In this document: in pieces, positions 44,801 to 52,236 of the stretch
Layout: every line of letters begins with the position of its first letter
Position numbering within the stretch: the first letter of the stretch is position 1
Origin: Dyadobacter sp. CY345
Lineage (GTDB): Bacteria > Bacteroidota > Bacteroidia > Cytophagales > Spirosomataceae
NCBI RefSeq assembly: GCF_021502725.1
Contig: NZ_JAKFFS010000001.1
Coordinates: forward strand, 1 to 64,000
Direction: 5' to 3'
Length of the DNA stretch: 64,000 bases
Notes under the pieces: model-generated
What the model saw: only the letters and a program-made list of their open reading frames with translations
Told to the model about the DNA's origin: nothing
The model's database searches: none
Position numbers and translations under genes: made by a program

Positions 44801-44987
44801 TGAATTCTCCGTCTGCATTGGTCGTACTTCCGCGGCTTGTGCCTTTAATTAAAACACTTGCACCCGGCAAAGCTCCGCCGTCACCTTTTGATGTGACCTT
44901 ACCTTTAATGGCTAGCTCCTGTCCAAAACTTGCTAAGCTCAGCAGCGTTAGAAGCGACATGAAACTCAGTGTAAAAAGTTTTTTCAT
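41844..44987 (-). CDS. SusC/RagA TonB-dependent receptor
   Basis: 1047 residues with a signal peptide ending near SFGQ. Domain order: carboxypeptidase-regulatory-like domain (about 24-105, IKGKVTSKGDGGALPGASVL), a TonB box-like FNEVVVTALG near 106-115, plug domain with SGRLAGVQVTNSNGAPGASS, RMIIRGASSIGSNNQPLF and VLKGPSAAALYGSRGANGVV, and then the 22-strand barrel. It ends RSIGFNISFNL with a C-terminal aromatic-rich strand. It imports a large substrate using TonB energy. Its partner is the SusD-like lipoprotein; no glycosidase lies in the operon, so the substrate is open. Confidence 0.95.
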   Translation of the reverse strand: MKKLFTLSFMSLLTLLSLASFGQELAIKGKVTSKGDGGALPGASVLIKGTSRGSTTNADGEFTINAASDAVLVVSFIGFKSLEVPVGAKTTIGISLEEDATQFNEVVVTALGIAREKKALGYSVQEVSGKALTQARETNLINSLSGRLAGVQVTNSNGAPGASSRMIIRGASSIGSNNQPLFVVDGVPIDNSNFGSGTGVDYGNAAASINPDDVESINVLKGPSAAALYGSRGANGVVLITTKSGKGSKGVGVSFNTNTSFESVFRQPEWQNEYGQGAKGLFSYKDGQGGGVNDGVDESWGPRLDGRLLPQFDSPIAADGTRTPTPWVANPDNVNQFYQTGKTYTNNIGVTGGNDKADFRLSFTNLKQNGILPNTDYKRQTVSLNAGWNLTPKLNVRATVNYVKDGSDNRNNFGLYFIWFGRQVNMNNLTNYTKPGSIYQNNWNDNYWTNPYYLLNNSTRENQRDRLYGNISATYKLTDWLTLTGRSGTDFYEDRRKTRTAARQARLGTTQLYDAYNEEQVFVRESNSDFLLNATKKFGEFDITANIGGNHRSNFAQRNYMGATELAIPRVWNMGNSRQRPVVENSYIEKTVNSLYASANLGFRNYLFVDLTARNDWSSSLPANNRSYFYPSAAVSAIISDMFDIKSSVLSFAKLRAGLAQVGNDTDPYRLASTYKYENPWGSTPSLSENNALLNAELKPEITTSYEIGADIRLWQNRVGLDVTYYSKSSTDQILDVNVSNASGYLSKLLNAGKITNKGIEIQLTTTPVKVGNFQWDINLNWARNKNKVVSLADNLTTYQLNTSYNPLTQTTSTNSFRGLSVEARVGQPYGTFFGKGFLRAPDGQIVYDAQGYPMLDPVSRVLGNFTPDWIGGISNIFKYKNFSLSTLIDIKHGGDIFSQSINVGRYTGVLKETTLGRETGIVGQGVVNTGTADAPNYVPNAKSISSEEYHHKYYLLTNNENTIFDASYVKLREVKFTYMISGKAIKKLPFRDIAVSVVGRNLALLKSNLPHIDPETSYYNDGNLQGIENGQIPTTRSIGFNISFNL

Positions 44988-45637
44988 CAGTTAGATTTTT
45001 AAGAGTGGTTAAATTGTAATATTTAAATAAAATAAGAGTGAAAATTATAAGTAATACAGTATTAAAAATCGGTCTTTTAAGTAGTAAATCATATTTAAAT
45101 CAAATATTCAGGTTGTTTTTCGGTAGTTATTAAAATAAGATTAGCTAATTATTAAGAATTCAATATTCAAAGTAAAGTAATTTATTTCAGAATAATATTC
45201 TTTAAAAATAAAATATTTTAAAATTAAAACCTGTAAAATGTGATTAACTGGCAATTTAAATTAACTGAATACTATAATTTTAAAATTAAATTTTAATAAA
45301 TCTTGGAATTGTATAAGTTTTATAGCTTGTGTGTTTATAATTGTATTTTACCAATTGTAATTAGTGGAGTGAATACAGATATTTAGAGCTCATCAGAAGG
45401 CTGGCAATAAATAATTCATATGATGTTTAGAAGATTTATCATTTGCATTGCTAATTCGTTTTAGTTTTGAACTTTGCTCATGTAGACTATTTTAGAATCT
45501 TGAAAATTATATCCTCAAACTGCTTTTCATTCTTAAAATCAACCTTCAAGGCATTTGAATTACTATATTTGCAACCCGGCGTCCGCAGGTGTCGGCTTAG
45601 TGCACATATCAATTTGATTAATTCGTAATAGCTTTAA
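44988..45637. other. Long AT-rich intergenic region between susC and thrA
   Basis: About 650 bases without a credible gene. From 45000 to 45550 the sequence is extremely AT-rich. No TAnnTTTG box reading toward susC was found, so susC may use another sigma factor or lie outside the classical pattern. A thrA-directed box lies at 45564. Confidence 0.6.
45564..45571 (+). promoter_or_regulatory. -7 promoter box for the thr operon
   Basis: TATATTTG fits TAnnTTTG and lies 67 bases before the thrA ATG. The leader shows no clear peptide or attenuator hairpin. Confidence 0.55.
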
Positions 45638-48094
45638 ATGAAGGTTCTTAAATTTGGTGGCACATCGGTCGGTTCGGTCGATAGTATCAAGCAGGTAATC
45701 GGTATTCTTGAAAATAATCTGGCAACTGGCGAAAAGATCGCCGTCGTTTTTTCTGCAATGGGAGGTGTTACAAACCGCCTCATTGAAATCGGGAAAATGG
45801 CAGCATCCGGAAACAGCGAGTATACGGAATTTCTGAAAGTCGTTGAGGAACGTCATTTTGTGATCGTGCGCGGACTAATCAATGTCAAAAATCAGAGCAG
45901 TACGTTTGCTGCTGTGCGTGGACTTTTTAATGAATTGGGTGATATTCTTAAAGGAGTTTCCTGGATTCGCGAGTTGTCGACCCGCACCATGGATCTGATC
46001 ATGAGCTTCGGAGAACGGCTTTCCACACTTGTTATCACGGAAGTTTTGAAGAGCAGAGGTGTTGCCGCGGAGTTTTGTGATGCCCGCCAAATAATCCGTA
46101 CCAATGATACATACGGTATGGGCGATGTCAACTTTGAAATTACCAACCAGCTGATTCTTGAATATTTTGCAAAGGTTAATGCCTTGCAATGTGTAACCGG
46201 ATTTATTTCTTCAACAAAAGAAGGTATCACAACTACTCTTGGCCGCGGAGGCTCTGATTACACCGCTTCGATTATCGCAGCAGCTTTGGATGCAAATTCC
46301 ATAGAAATCTGGACAGACGTTGATGGTATGATGACGGCCGATCCGCGCAAGGTTACCAATGCCTTTACAATTCCGTCTATTTCTTATTCGGAAGCGATGG
46401 AGCTTTCGCATTTCGGAGCGAAGGTGATTTATCCGCCAAGTTTGCAGCCAGCATTTGCAAAAAATATAACGTTGAAAGTTCTCAACACTTTTAATATAGG
46501 CTTTGAAGGGACGTTTGTTCAAAAAGTTGCTAATAAAAAAGAGTTTCCGATTACCGGGATTTCGTCCATAGATGAAATTGCGCTGGTCAATATTCAGGGA
46601 AGTGGGATGATCGGTGTTGCCGGTATTTCCGGTCGGCTTTTCACGGCTTTATCCAATAATGCAATCAGTGTTATTCTAATTTCCCAGGCATCTTCGGAAC
46701 ATTCTATCTGTTTCTCAATAGATCCGAAAGATTCCCTTAAAGCAAACGAAGTGCTTAATCAGGAATTTGCTTCGGAAATTGATCACGGATATATTGATAG
46801 CATTACGATAGAAAAAAACCTTTCCATCATTGCCATCGTTGGAGAAGGCATGAAAAAAAGTACGGGTGTGTCCGGTAAGCTTTTTTCTGTTTTAGGTAAA
46901 AATGGTATCAATGTTGTAGCTACGGCCCAAGGCAGTTCCGAGCTTAATATTTCTGTTGTCATTTCAAAAAGTGACTTATCGAAGGCGCTGAATGCCATTC
47001 ACGGCGTTTTCTTCCATTCCGAAACCCGTTCCCTAAATTTATTTGTGGTTGGTGTCGGACTTATTGGGAAAACGCTTTTGGAGCAAATAAAAAATCAGAC
47101 GAAATATTTGCGCGAGGAAAAATTCCTGAATCTGAACATTGCCGGACTTTCCAATACGAAAAAAATGCTGCTCGATCCGGATGGAATAGGGTCGGAACAA
47201 TGGAAAGAAAGAATAGAAGGTGAAGGTGTAAAAACAAGTTTGCCAGCTTTTGTTCAGCGTATGATTGAGCTCAACCTGCCAAACAGTGTTTTTGTGGATT
47301 GTACTTCTGATAAAGATATAGTGCAATATTACAACATGTTGCTGGATGCAAGTATATCGGTTGTTACGCCTAACAAAGTAGCAAATTCCGGAACCTATGC
47401 CGAGTATATTTCATTGCAGAGAACTGCATTGAAGAGAGGCGTGAAGTTTTTATATGAAACCAATGTTGGAGCTGGTTTGCCAATTATCAACACCATACAA
47501 GGCCTTATGTCGAGTGGGGATAAATTTCTGAAAATAGAAGCAATTCTCTCCGGAACATTATCCTATATTTTTAATTCGTTCGGGCCGGGAATTCGGTTTG
47601 TGGATGTTGTTAAGGAGGCAAAAGCGAAAGGTTTTACCGAGCCAGACCCGCGCGATGATTTGAGCGGTGCGGATGTGGCGCGAAAAATATTAATTCTAGC
47701 ACGTGAGGTAGGTGTTCCGCTGGAATCAGAAGATGTAAAAGTTACTCAGCTTTTACCTGAAAATTGCTTACAGGCACCGACAGTGGAGTCATTTTTTGAT
47801 GAATTGATTATCTCGAATGATTATTTCGCTACACTTCAGGCCAATGCAGAATCAAATGGAGAAGTGCTCCGGTTTATTGCAACTTTGGAAAATGGAAAAG
47901 CGGTTGTAGAGCTCAGAACTGTAAATCAACAGCATCCTTTTTATACCTTGTCAGGAAGTGACAATATCATTTCTTTTACAACAGAAAGATATAAGGATCG
48001 CCCGTTGGTAATTAAAGGCCCGGGCGCTGGTGCGGAAGTTACTGCCTCGGGAGTCTTTGCGGATATCATGAGCATTAGTAGTTATTTGGGGTAG
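45638..48094 (+). CDS. thrA: Bifunctional aspartate kinase / homoserine dehydrogenase I
   Basis: 818 residues, the usual size. The N-terminal aspartokinase shows MKVLKFGGTSVGSVDSIKQV, and TTLGRGGSDYTASIIAAALD with the catalytic region. Two ACT-like regulatory segments follow (around VNIQGSGMIGVAGISGRLFT and LSIIAIVGEGMKKSTGVSGK). The homoserine dehydrogenase has the NAD(P) motif VVGVGLIGKTLLEQI, then TNVGAGLPIINTIQGLMSSG and the catalytic region LSGTLSYIFNSF. It makes aspartyl phosphate and later homoserine for threonine and methionine. It is the first gene of an operon with the MNT-HEPN pair and thrB. Confidence 0.96.
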   Translation: MKVLKFGGTSVGSVDSIKQVIGILENNLATGEKIAVVFSAMGGVTNRLIEIGKMAASGNSEYTEFLKVVEERHFVIVRGLINVKNQSSTFAAVRGLFNELGDILKGVSWIRELSTRTMDLIMSFGERLSTLVITEVLKSRGVAAEFCDARQIIRTNDTYGMGDVNFEITNQLILEYFAKVNALQCVTGFISSTKEGITTTLGRGGSDYTASIIAAALDANSIEIWTDVDGMMTADPRKVTNAFTIPSISYSEAMELSHFGAKVIYPPSLQPAFAKNITLKVLNTFNIGFEGTFVQKVANKKEFPITGISSIDEIALVNIQGSGMIGVAGISGRLFTALSNNAISVILISQASSEHSICFSIDPKDSLKANEVLNQEFASEIDHGYIDSITIEKNLSIIAIVGEGMKKSTGVSGKLFSVLGKNGINVVATAQGSSELNISVVISKSDLSKALNAIHGVFFHSETRSLNLFVVGVGLIGKTLLEQIKNQTKYLREEKFLNLNIAGLSNTKKMLLDPDGIGSEQWKERIEGEGVKTSLPAFVQRMIELNLPNSVFVDCTSDKDIVQYYNMLLDASISVVTPNKVANSGTYAEYISLQRTALKRGVKFLYETNVGAGLPIINTIQGLMSSGDKFLKIEAILSGTLSYIFNSFGPGIRFVDVVKEAKAKGFTEPDPRDDLSGADVARKILILAREVGVPLESEDVKVTQLLPENCLQAPTVESFFDELIISNDYFATLQANAESNGEVLRFIATLENGKAVVELRTVNQQHPFYTLSGSDNIISFTTERYKDRPLVIKGPGAGAEVTASGVFADIMSISSYLG

Positions 48095-48137
48095 AAGGTT
48101 TTAAATTGGTGGAGATTTCTAAACAGCCATTTCAATC

Positions 48138-48488
48138 ATGAGCAACAGCATGAGCAACAGAATGATTCCAGAATCGGTAGCCAGATTAACTGAGGATTTT
48201 AAAACTCATGTTGAAAAGTTATACGGCAAAAGATTGGATAAGGTAATCTTATACGGATCTTATGCCAGAGGAGAAGAAAGGGTTGATTCAGATGTGGATT
48301 ATCTGGTTATTTTGAACGATGATGAAATCCGGACTTTTAAAGAGATAAGTAATTTGTCTACTGTAACTTTTGAATTATCGCTTCAATATTTGGTTTCGGT
48401 ATCTGCTATTCCAGTTTCTAAGTCCAGGTTTACAGAGGAATGGTCGCCATTATACCACAATGTTCGTACTGACGGAATTGTGCTATGA
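48138..48488 (+). CDS. MNT-type nucleotidyltransferase (putative antitoxin)
   Basis: 116 residues. The minimal nucleotidyltransferase active site is complete: GSYARGEERVDSDVD, with Gly40-Ser41 and the Asp52/Asp54 pair. In MntA-HepT-type systems such a protein adenylylates the HEPN partner and neutralises it (family knowledge). Three in-frame ATGs (48138, 48150, 48162) lie in a 12-bp direct repeat, so the exact start is uncertain. Its stop codon overlaps the HEPN start by four bases (ATGA). It sits 43 bases after thrA. Confidence 0.88.
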   Translation: MSNSMSNRMIPESVARLTEDFKTHVEKLYGKRLDKVILYGSYARGEERVDSDVDYLVILNDDEIRTFKEISNLSTVTFELSLQYLVSVSAIPVSKSRFTEEWSPLYHNVRTDGIVL

Positions 48489-48877
48489 GTGAGCATTCGA
48501 TTGTCAATATCATATCAAAGGCTTCTGATTGTTTGGATGATTCGATGTTGTTGCTAGCTGAGAAAAGTTATGATGCGGCGTTGAATAGGTCATATTATGC
48601 GATGTTTCATAGTATTCAAGCCCTGCTGTTTGCAATAAATTTTGCGGCAAAATCTCATTCGGGAGCACATAATGCTTTTCATAAGCATTTTATCTTAAGT
48701 CAAAAACTCCCGCGTGATTTAGGTCTGGCACTCAAAAGGACTTTTGAGAAGCGACAGTTCGGAGATTATGATTACGATGAAGTTTTATTTGAAGATGCGG
48801 AAGAATCCGTGGAAGATGCCAGATATTTTTTTGAAGCAACTATCCAATATTTAAAGGAAAATAATTTTTTAAAGTGA
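48485..48877 (+). CDS. HEPN-domain protein (putative toxin)
   Basis: 130 residues, all-helical. The HEPN motif is NRSYYAMFHS, Arg35 and His42 with an Rx6H spacing, as in the PF05168-type HEPN partners of MNT proteins. Such proteins are RNases in several toxin-antitoxin and defence systems; others are not proven nucleases. The start codon overlaps the MNT stop codon (ATGA), and the thrB GTG overlaps this gene's TGA (GTGA). The four genes are thus translationally coupled. The function is inferred from the pair, not shown. Confidence 0.88.
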   Translation: MSEHSIVNIISKASDCLDDSMLLLAEKSYDAALNRSYYAMFHSIQALLFAINFAAKSHSGAHNAFHKHFILSQKLPRDLGLALKRTFEKRQFGDYDYDEVLFEDAEESVEDARYFFEATIQYLKENNFLK

Positions 48878-49812
48878 ATTATATAAAAGCATTTGCCCCG
48901 GCCACAGTTGCCAACGTTTCTTGTGGATTTGACATTTTCGGTTTTGCAATTGAAGAGCCAGGCGATGTGGTTGAAATTCAGCGTCGCGATGAACCCGGAA
49001 TTATTATAAAAGATATTTTTGGTGACGAAGGAAGATTACCTCGAAATCCTGAAAAAAATGCAGTAACCGGCGTGATGATTCATTTGCTGAAACATCTTGG
49101 TATAAAAGATTTTGGCTGCGAGGTAACGTTACATAAAAACATGCCGCTGGGCAGTGGTATGGGGTCAAGTGCTGCCAGTGCCGTTGCAGGTGTTGTGGCT
49201 ATGAATGAGCTTCTGGATTGTCCTTTGACAAGAACGGAACTTCTTCCTTTCGCGATGGAAGGAGAGCGTATTGCCTCGGGTTCTGCTCATGCAGATAATG
49301 TTGGGCCTGCGCTTTTGGGTGGTTTTGTAATTATAAGGAGTTATAATCCGCTGGATGTTTTTTCAATTCCGGTTCCAAAAGATTTGTACTGCACCTTGGT
49401 GCATCCGGATATTGAGATCAATACCAAAGATGCCAGGTATATCCTTCGGGATGAGGTTTCGCTTAAAAATACTATTTCTCAGATGGGGAATGTAGCTGGT
49501 TTAGTTGCCGGACTTATGAAGGAAGATTACGATCTGATCAGCCGCTCAATGGTTGACGTGATCATCGAACCGGTTCGTTCTATACTTATTCCTGATTTCG
49601 ATAAAGTAAAACAGGCCGCTCTGGAGAATGGTGCTTTGGGGTGCAGCATTTCAGGTTCAGGCCCATCCATGTTTGCATTGAGCCGTGGAATCGAGAATGC
49701 AAAAAAAGTAGGGGAGGTTATGAAAATGACATTCGCTGAAGCCGGGATTGAATCAAGTACGCATGTTTCGCTGATAAATCAGTTAGGTCCGTTGATTATG
49801 GATAAGCGATAG
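48874..49812 (+). CDS. thrB: Homoserine kinase
   Basis: 312 residues. GHMP kinase motifs: the opening IKAFAPATVANVSCGFDIFG, the ATP loop MPLGSGMGSSAASAVAG, and the C-terminal GALGCSISGSGPSMFALS. It phosphorylates homoserine to O-phosphohomoserine in threonine synthesis. The start is a GTG at 48874 within the stop of the HEPN gene (GTGA overlap), so translation is probably coupled. An IscA/HesB-type gene follows 112 bases later; no threonine synthase gene (thrC) is visible in this window. Confidence 0.95.
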   Translation: MNYIKAFAPATVANVSCGFDIFGFAIEEPGDVVEIQRRDEPGIIIKDIFGDEGRLPRNPEKNAVTGVMIHLLKHLGIKDFGCEVTLHKNMPLGSGMGSSAASAVAGVVAMNELLDCPLTRTELLPFAMEGERIASGSAHADNVGPALLGGFVIIRSYNPLDVFSIPVPKDLYCTLVHPDIEINTKDARYILRDEVSLKNTISQMGNVAGLVAGLMKEDYDLISRSMVDVIIEPVRSILIPDFDKVKQAALENGALGCSISGSGPSMFALSRGIENAKKVGEVMKMTFAEAGIESSTHVSLINQLGPLIMDKR

Positions 49813-49924
49813 ACTGCTAGTTCACAAATAATTGGCGAAATGGCAGCATTCAAACTTATCTTTTCCTGAACTTTCTGCGTTATTTTATACGTTACATAGT
49901 CCATAAGAATTAAATAAAAAGATC

Positions 49925-50251
49925 ATGGTTACTGTAAGTGATACTGCGAAGAATAAAATCATAGAATTACGTAAGGCTGACGGACACGAGGATGATTATC
50001 AGATCCGTGTTGGTGTTTTAGGAGGAGGATGTTCAGGTTTGACCTATAATCTTGAATTTAATTCTGATACCAACCCTAACGACATGGTTTTTGAAGATAA
50101 AGGCGTTAAAATTATTGTAGATAAAAAAAGCATTCTTTACCTGGCAGGCACTACATTAGATTTTTCTGATGGCCTGAATGGAAAAGGATTTCAATTTGTG
50201 AATCCAAACGCCACGCGTACTTGTGGCTGTGGCGAAAGTTTTGCCGTATAA
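49925..50251 (+). CDS. IscA/HesB-family iron-sulfur assembly protein
   Basis: 108 residues, the usual length. The three conserved cysteines are in VGGGCSGLTY-like GVLGGGCSGLTYNLEF and in the final TRTCGCGESF, which is the IscA/ErpA signature. It delivers iron or 4Fe-4S clusters to target proteins in the cytosol. It lies after thrB with a 112-base gap, so it may have its own promoter; no suf or isc genes accompany it here. Confidence 0.93.
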   Translation: MVTVSDTAKNKIIELRKADGHEDDYQIRVGVLGGGCSGLTYNLEFNSDTNPNDMVFEDKGVKIIVDKKSILYLAGTTLDFSDGLNGKGFQFVNPNATRTCGCGESFAV

Positions 50252-50276
50252 ATTTTAGATTTTGTGGATAATAGTA

Positions 50277-50309
50277 AAAGCGTTGTGACTTATCACAGCG
50301 CTTTTTTTA
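50277..50309 (+). terminator. Terminator after the IscA/HesB gene
   Basis: A 10-bp stem with one G-T pair (50279-50288 with 50293-50302) and a 4-nt loop is followed by a long T run. Confidence 0.9.
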
Positions 50310-50490
50310 TTTGTAGCTAAAATGCCGGAAGCAGTATATTTTCCTTATTTTATTGTTTTTTTGTGCAAGGAAACGTTTGTCAGATATCCGTATGTTTCGA
50401 TTCTTGTTGGAAGTGGCATAATAGTTATTCCAAATAAATGGCAGGTCGTTTTCAATTTTTCACTTTCACTTTCACTTTTCAACCTAGTAA

Positions 50491-51390
50491 ATGAAACCAA
50501 CTCTTTTAATCTTGGCTGCCGGAATAGGAAGTCGTTATGGAGGTATTAAGCAACTTGACCAATTCGGTCCCAATGGTGAAACCATTATTGATTATTCTTT
50601 ATATGATGCAATTCGAAGTGGTTTTGGCAAGGTGGTATTTATAGTCCGGAAGGAAATCAAGGATGAGTCGGAAGCTTTGTTTGCTCCAAAATTAAAGGGA
50701 AAAATTGACTATGATTTTGCGATACAAGGCGTGCAGTCTTACGTGCCGGAAGACCTTGGAACGGTTGAGCGCGTGAAACCCTGGGGAACGGGCCATGCAA
50801 CACTATGTGCCTGGGAACAAACCGATACTCCTTTCGCTGTGATCAATGCTGACGATTTTTATGGGTTGGGCGCATTCGAAACAATGTCAAAGTTTTTAAG
50901 CACGGATACCAATGACAAGCAGCATGCGATGATTGGTTATGAAATTAAAAGAACCTTGTCAGAAAACGGAACTGTTTCAAGAGGGGTTTGTATTGAAAGA
51001 GAAGATCAGAACCTGGCTTCCGTCGTAGAACGTACCAAGATTTTTGAGGAAAACGGAACTATTTATTTTGAAGAAGACGGTGAAAAAACAGAATTAGCGC
51101 CTGAAACACCGGTTTCAATGAATTTCTGGGGTTTTAAACCATCTATGTTTCCGATCACAAAAGAGTTGTTTGAAGAATATGCCCGCGTTAATTCGAACAC
51201 GCCAAAAGCAGAATTTTATATTCCAACGGTGATGTCCTATATCATTGAAAACGGTCTGGGCGATTGCCGGGTTTTCCGCAGCTCGTCTGACTGGTTTGGG
51301 GTTACTTACCCGGAAGATAAACCGAAAGTTCAGGCATCCCTATCTGCTTTGCACGAATCAGGAGATTATCCTGCTAGGCTTTGGGACTAG
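50491..51390 (+). CDS. NDP-sugar pyrophosphorylase-like nucleotidyltransferase
   Basis: 299 residues. The nucleotidyltransferase start TLLILAAGIGSRYGGIKQLD carries the AAG-x-GSR phosphate loop with the shift typical of this subfamily, then GPNGETIIDYSLYDAI. INADDFYGLGAF contains the metal-binding Asp pair. The late SSDWFGVTYPEDKP motif is characteristic of a Bacteroidota subgroup often called a nucleotidyltransferase of unknown substrate. It would activate a sugar-1-phosphate. It is a single-gene unit that ends in a very long hairpin shared with the convergent SGNH gene. Confidence 0.85.
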   Translation: MKPTLLILAAGIGSRYGGIKQLDQFGPNGETIIDYSLYDAIRSGFGKVVFIVRKEIKDESEALFAPKLKGKIDYDFAIQGVQSYVPEDLGTVERVKPWGTGHATLCAWEQTDTPFAVINADDFYGLGAFETMSKFLSTDTNDKQHAMIGYEIKRTLSENGTVSRGVCIEREDQNLASVVERTKIFEENGTIYFEEDGEKTELAPETPVSMNFWGFKPSMFPITKELFEEYARVNSNTPKAEFYIPTVMSYIIENGLGDCRVFRSSSDWFGVTYPEDKPKVQASLSALHESGDYPARLWD

Positions 51391-51397
51391 AATATGT

Positions 51398-51452
51398 ATT
51401 TACAAAAGCAAAAAGTCAGGTTTCGAAAACCTGACTTTTTGCTTTTGTAAAT
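51398..51452. terminator. Bidirectional terminator with a 26-bp perfect stem
   Basis: Bases 51398-51423 and 51427-51452 are perfect reverse complements with a 3-nt loop. The hairpin lies 8 bases after one stop codon and 15 before the other, between two convergent genes. Confidence 0.92.
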
Positions 51453-51466
51453 AAAAAAATCGTAAC

Positions 51467-52144
51467 CTATTTTTTCAACAACGCTTCCATCATTTTCTCA
51501 GCCAGGAATTTGTTTCCGGTTTCATTTAAATGGACGCGATCCGTTGTCAGAATTTCTTTTTCTTTGTTTTCAGGATTGTTTTTCAATTCATATTCCTGGA
51601 AATACTTTCTCAGATCGCAAAGCTGAAGATTATTTTTGGTCGCGATATCTCTTATCAGTTTTGAATAATAATTCAGATCGCCATCCTGCATATTTGAATT
51701 GTCGTTTCTTTCGCCAATTACAGTCGGTGTACAAAGGATCACACGGATATTTTGTGCTTTCATTTTTTTGATAAGTGCTTCATAAAACTTCACATATTTG
51801 TCGGGATCAGTTCCTGTTCCCATTGAACTTTTGTGCCACACATCATTTATACCAACATAAATAAAAACGACATCCGGTTTTTTAGAAAGCACATCATCTT
51901 CCAGACGCAAATACAGATCATACACTTTATTTCCTCCTATGCCTGCGCCCATCAATTCAAACTGCCCACTTTGGTTATTGGTTTTAAGCATTTCGGTCAT
52001 CATCGTGATATAACCTTTTGGTCCCACACCAGCCTGCGTAATAGAATCACCAAAAAATATAACCCGTAATGGTTTGTCCTGCTTCATGGCAAGCAATGGA
52101 AATGCGACAAGTGCAATTTGTAATAGTCGAAAAATAATTCGCAT
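51467..52144 (-). CDS. Exported SGNH/GDSL hydrolase
   Basis: 225 residues with a signal peptide (MRIIFRLLQIALVAFPLLA). The SGNH blocks are clear: RVIFFGDSITQAGVGPKGYI (catalytic Ser), a Gly in GAGIGGNKVYD, the Asn in VGINDVWHK, and the Asp-x-x-His end DRVHLNETGNKFLAE. Such proteins are lipases or carbohydrate esterases, often acting on acetylated glycans in the periplasm. No operon partner is nearby. Confidence 0.9.
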   Translation of the reverse strand: MRIIFRLLQIALVAFPLLAMKQDKPLRVIFFGDSITQAGVGPKGYITMMTEMLKTNNQSGQFELMGAGIGGNKVYDLYLRLEDDVLSKKPDVVFIYVGINDVWHKSSMGTGTDPDKYVKFYEALIKKMKAQNIRVILCTPTVIGERNDNSNMQDGDLNYYSKLIRDIATKNNLQLCDLRKYFQEYELKNNPENKEKEILTTDRVHLNETGNKFLAEKMMEALLKK

Positions 52145-52236
52145 GTGATTGAAAAGATTAGTTTTTAAAAGAAAGACATGGAGATATAAAAATTACCCTT
52201 AAAAATGCCAGGGTGGTTTTATTGGAAAAACTATGG

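Noticed and set aside
45040..45560. Possible origin of replication or phage attachment site in the AT-rich region
   Set aside because: AT richness alone is not enough; no DnaA-box cluster, integrase or tRNA was recognised.
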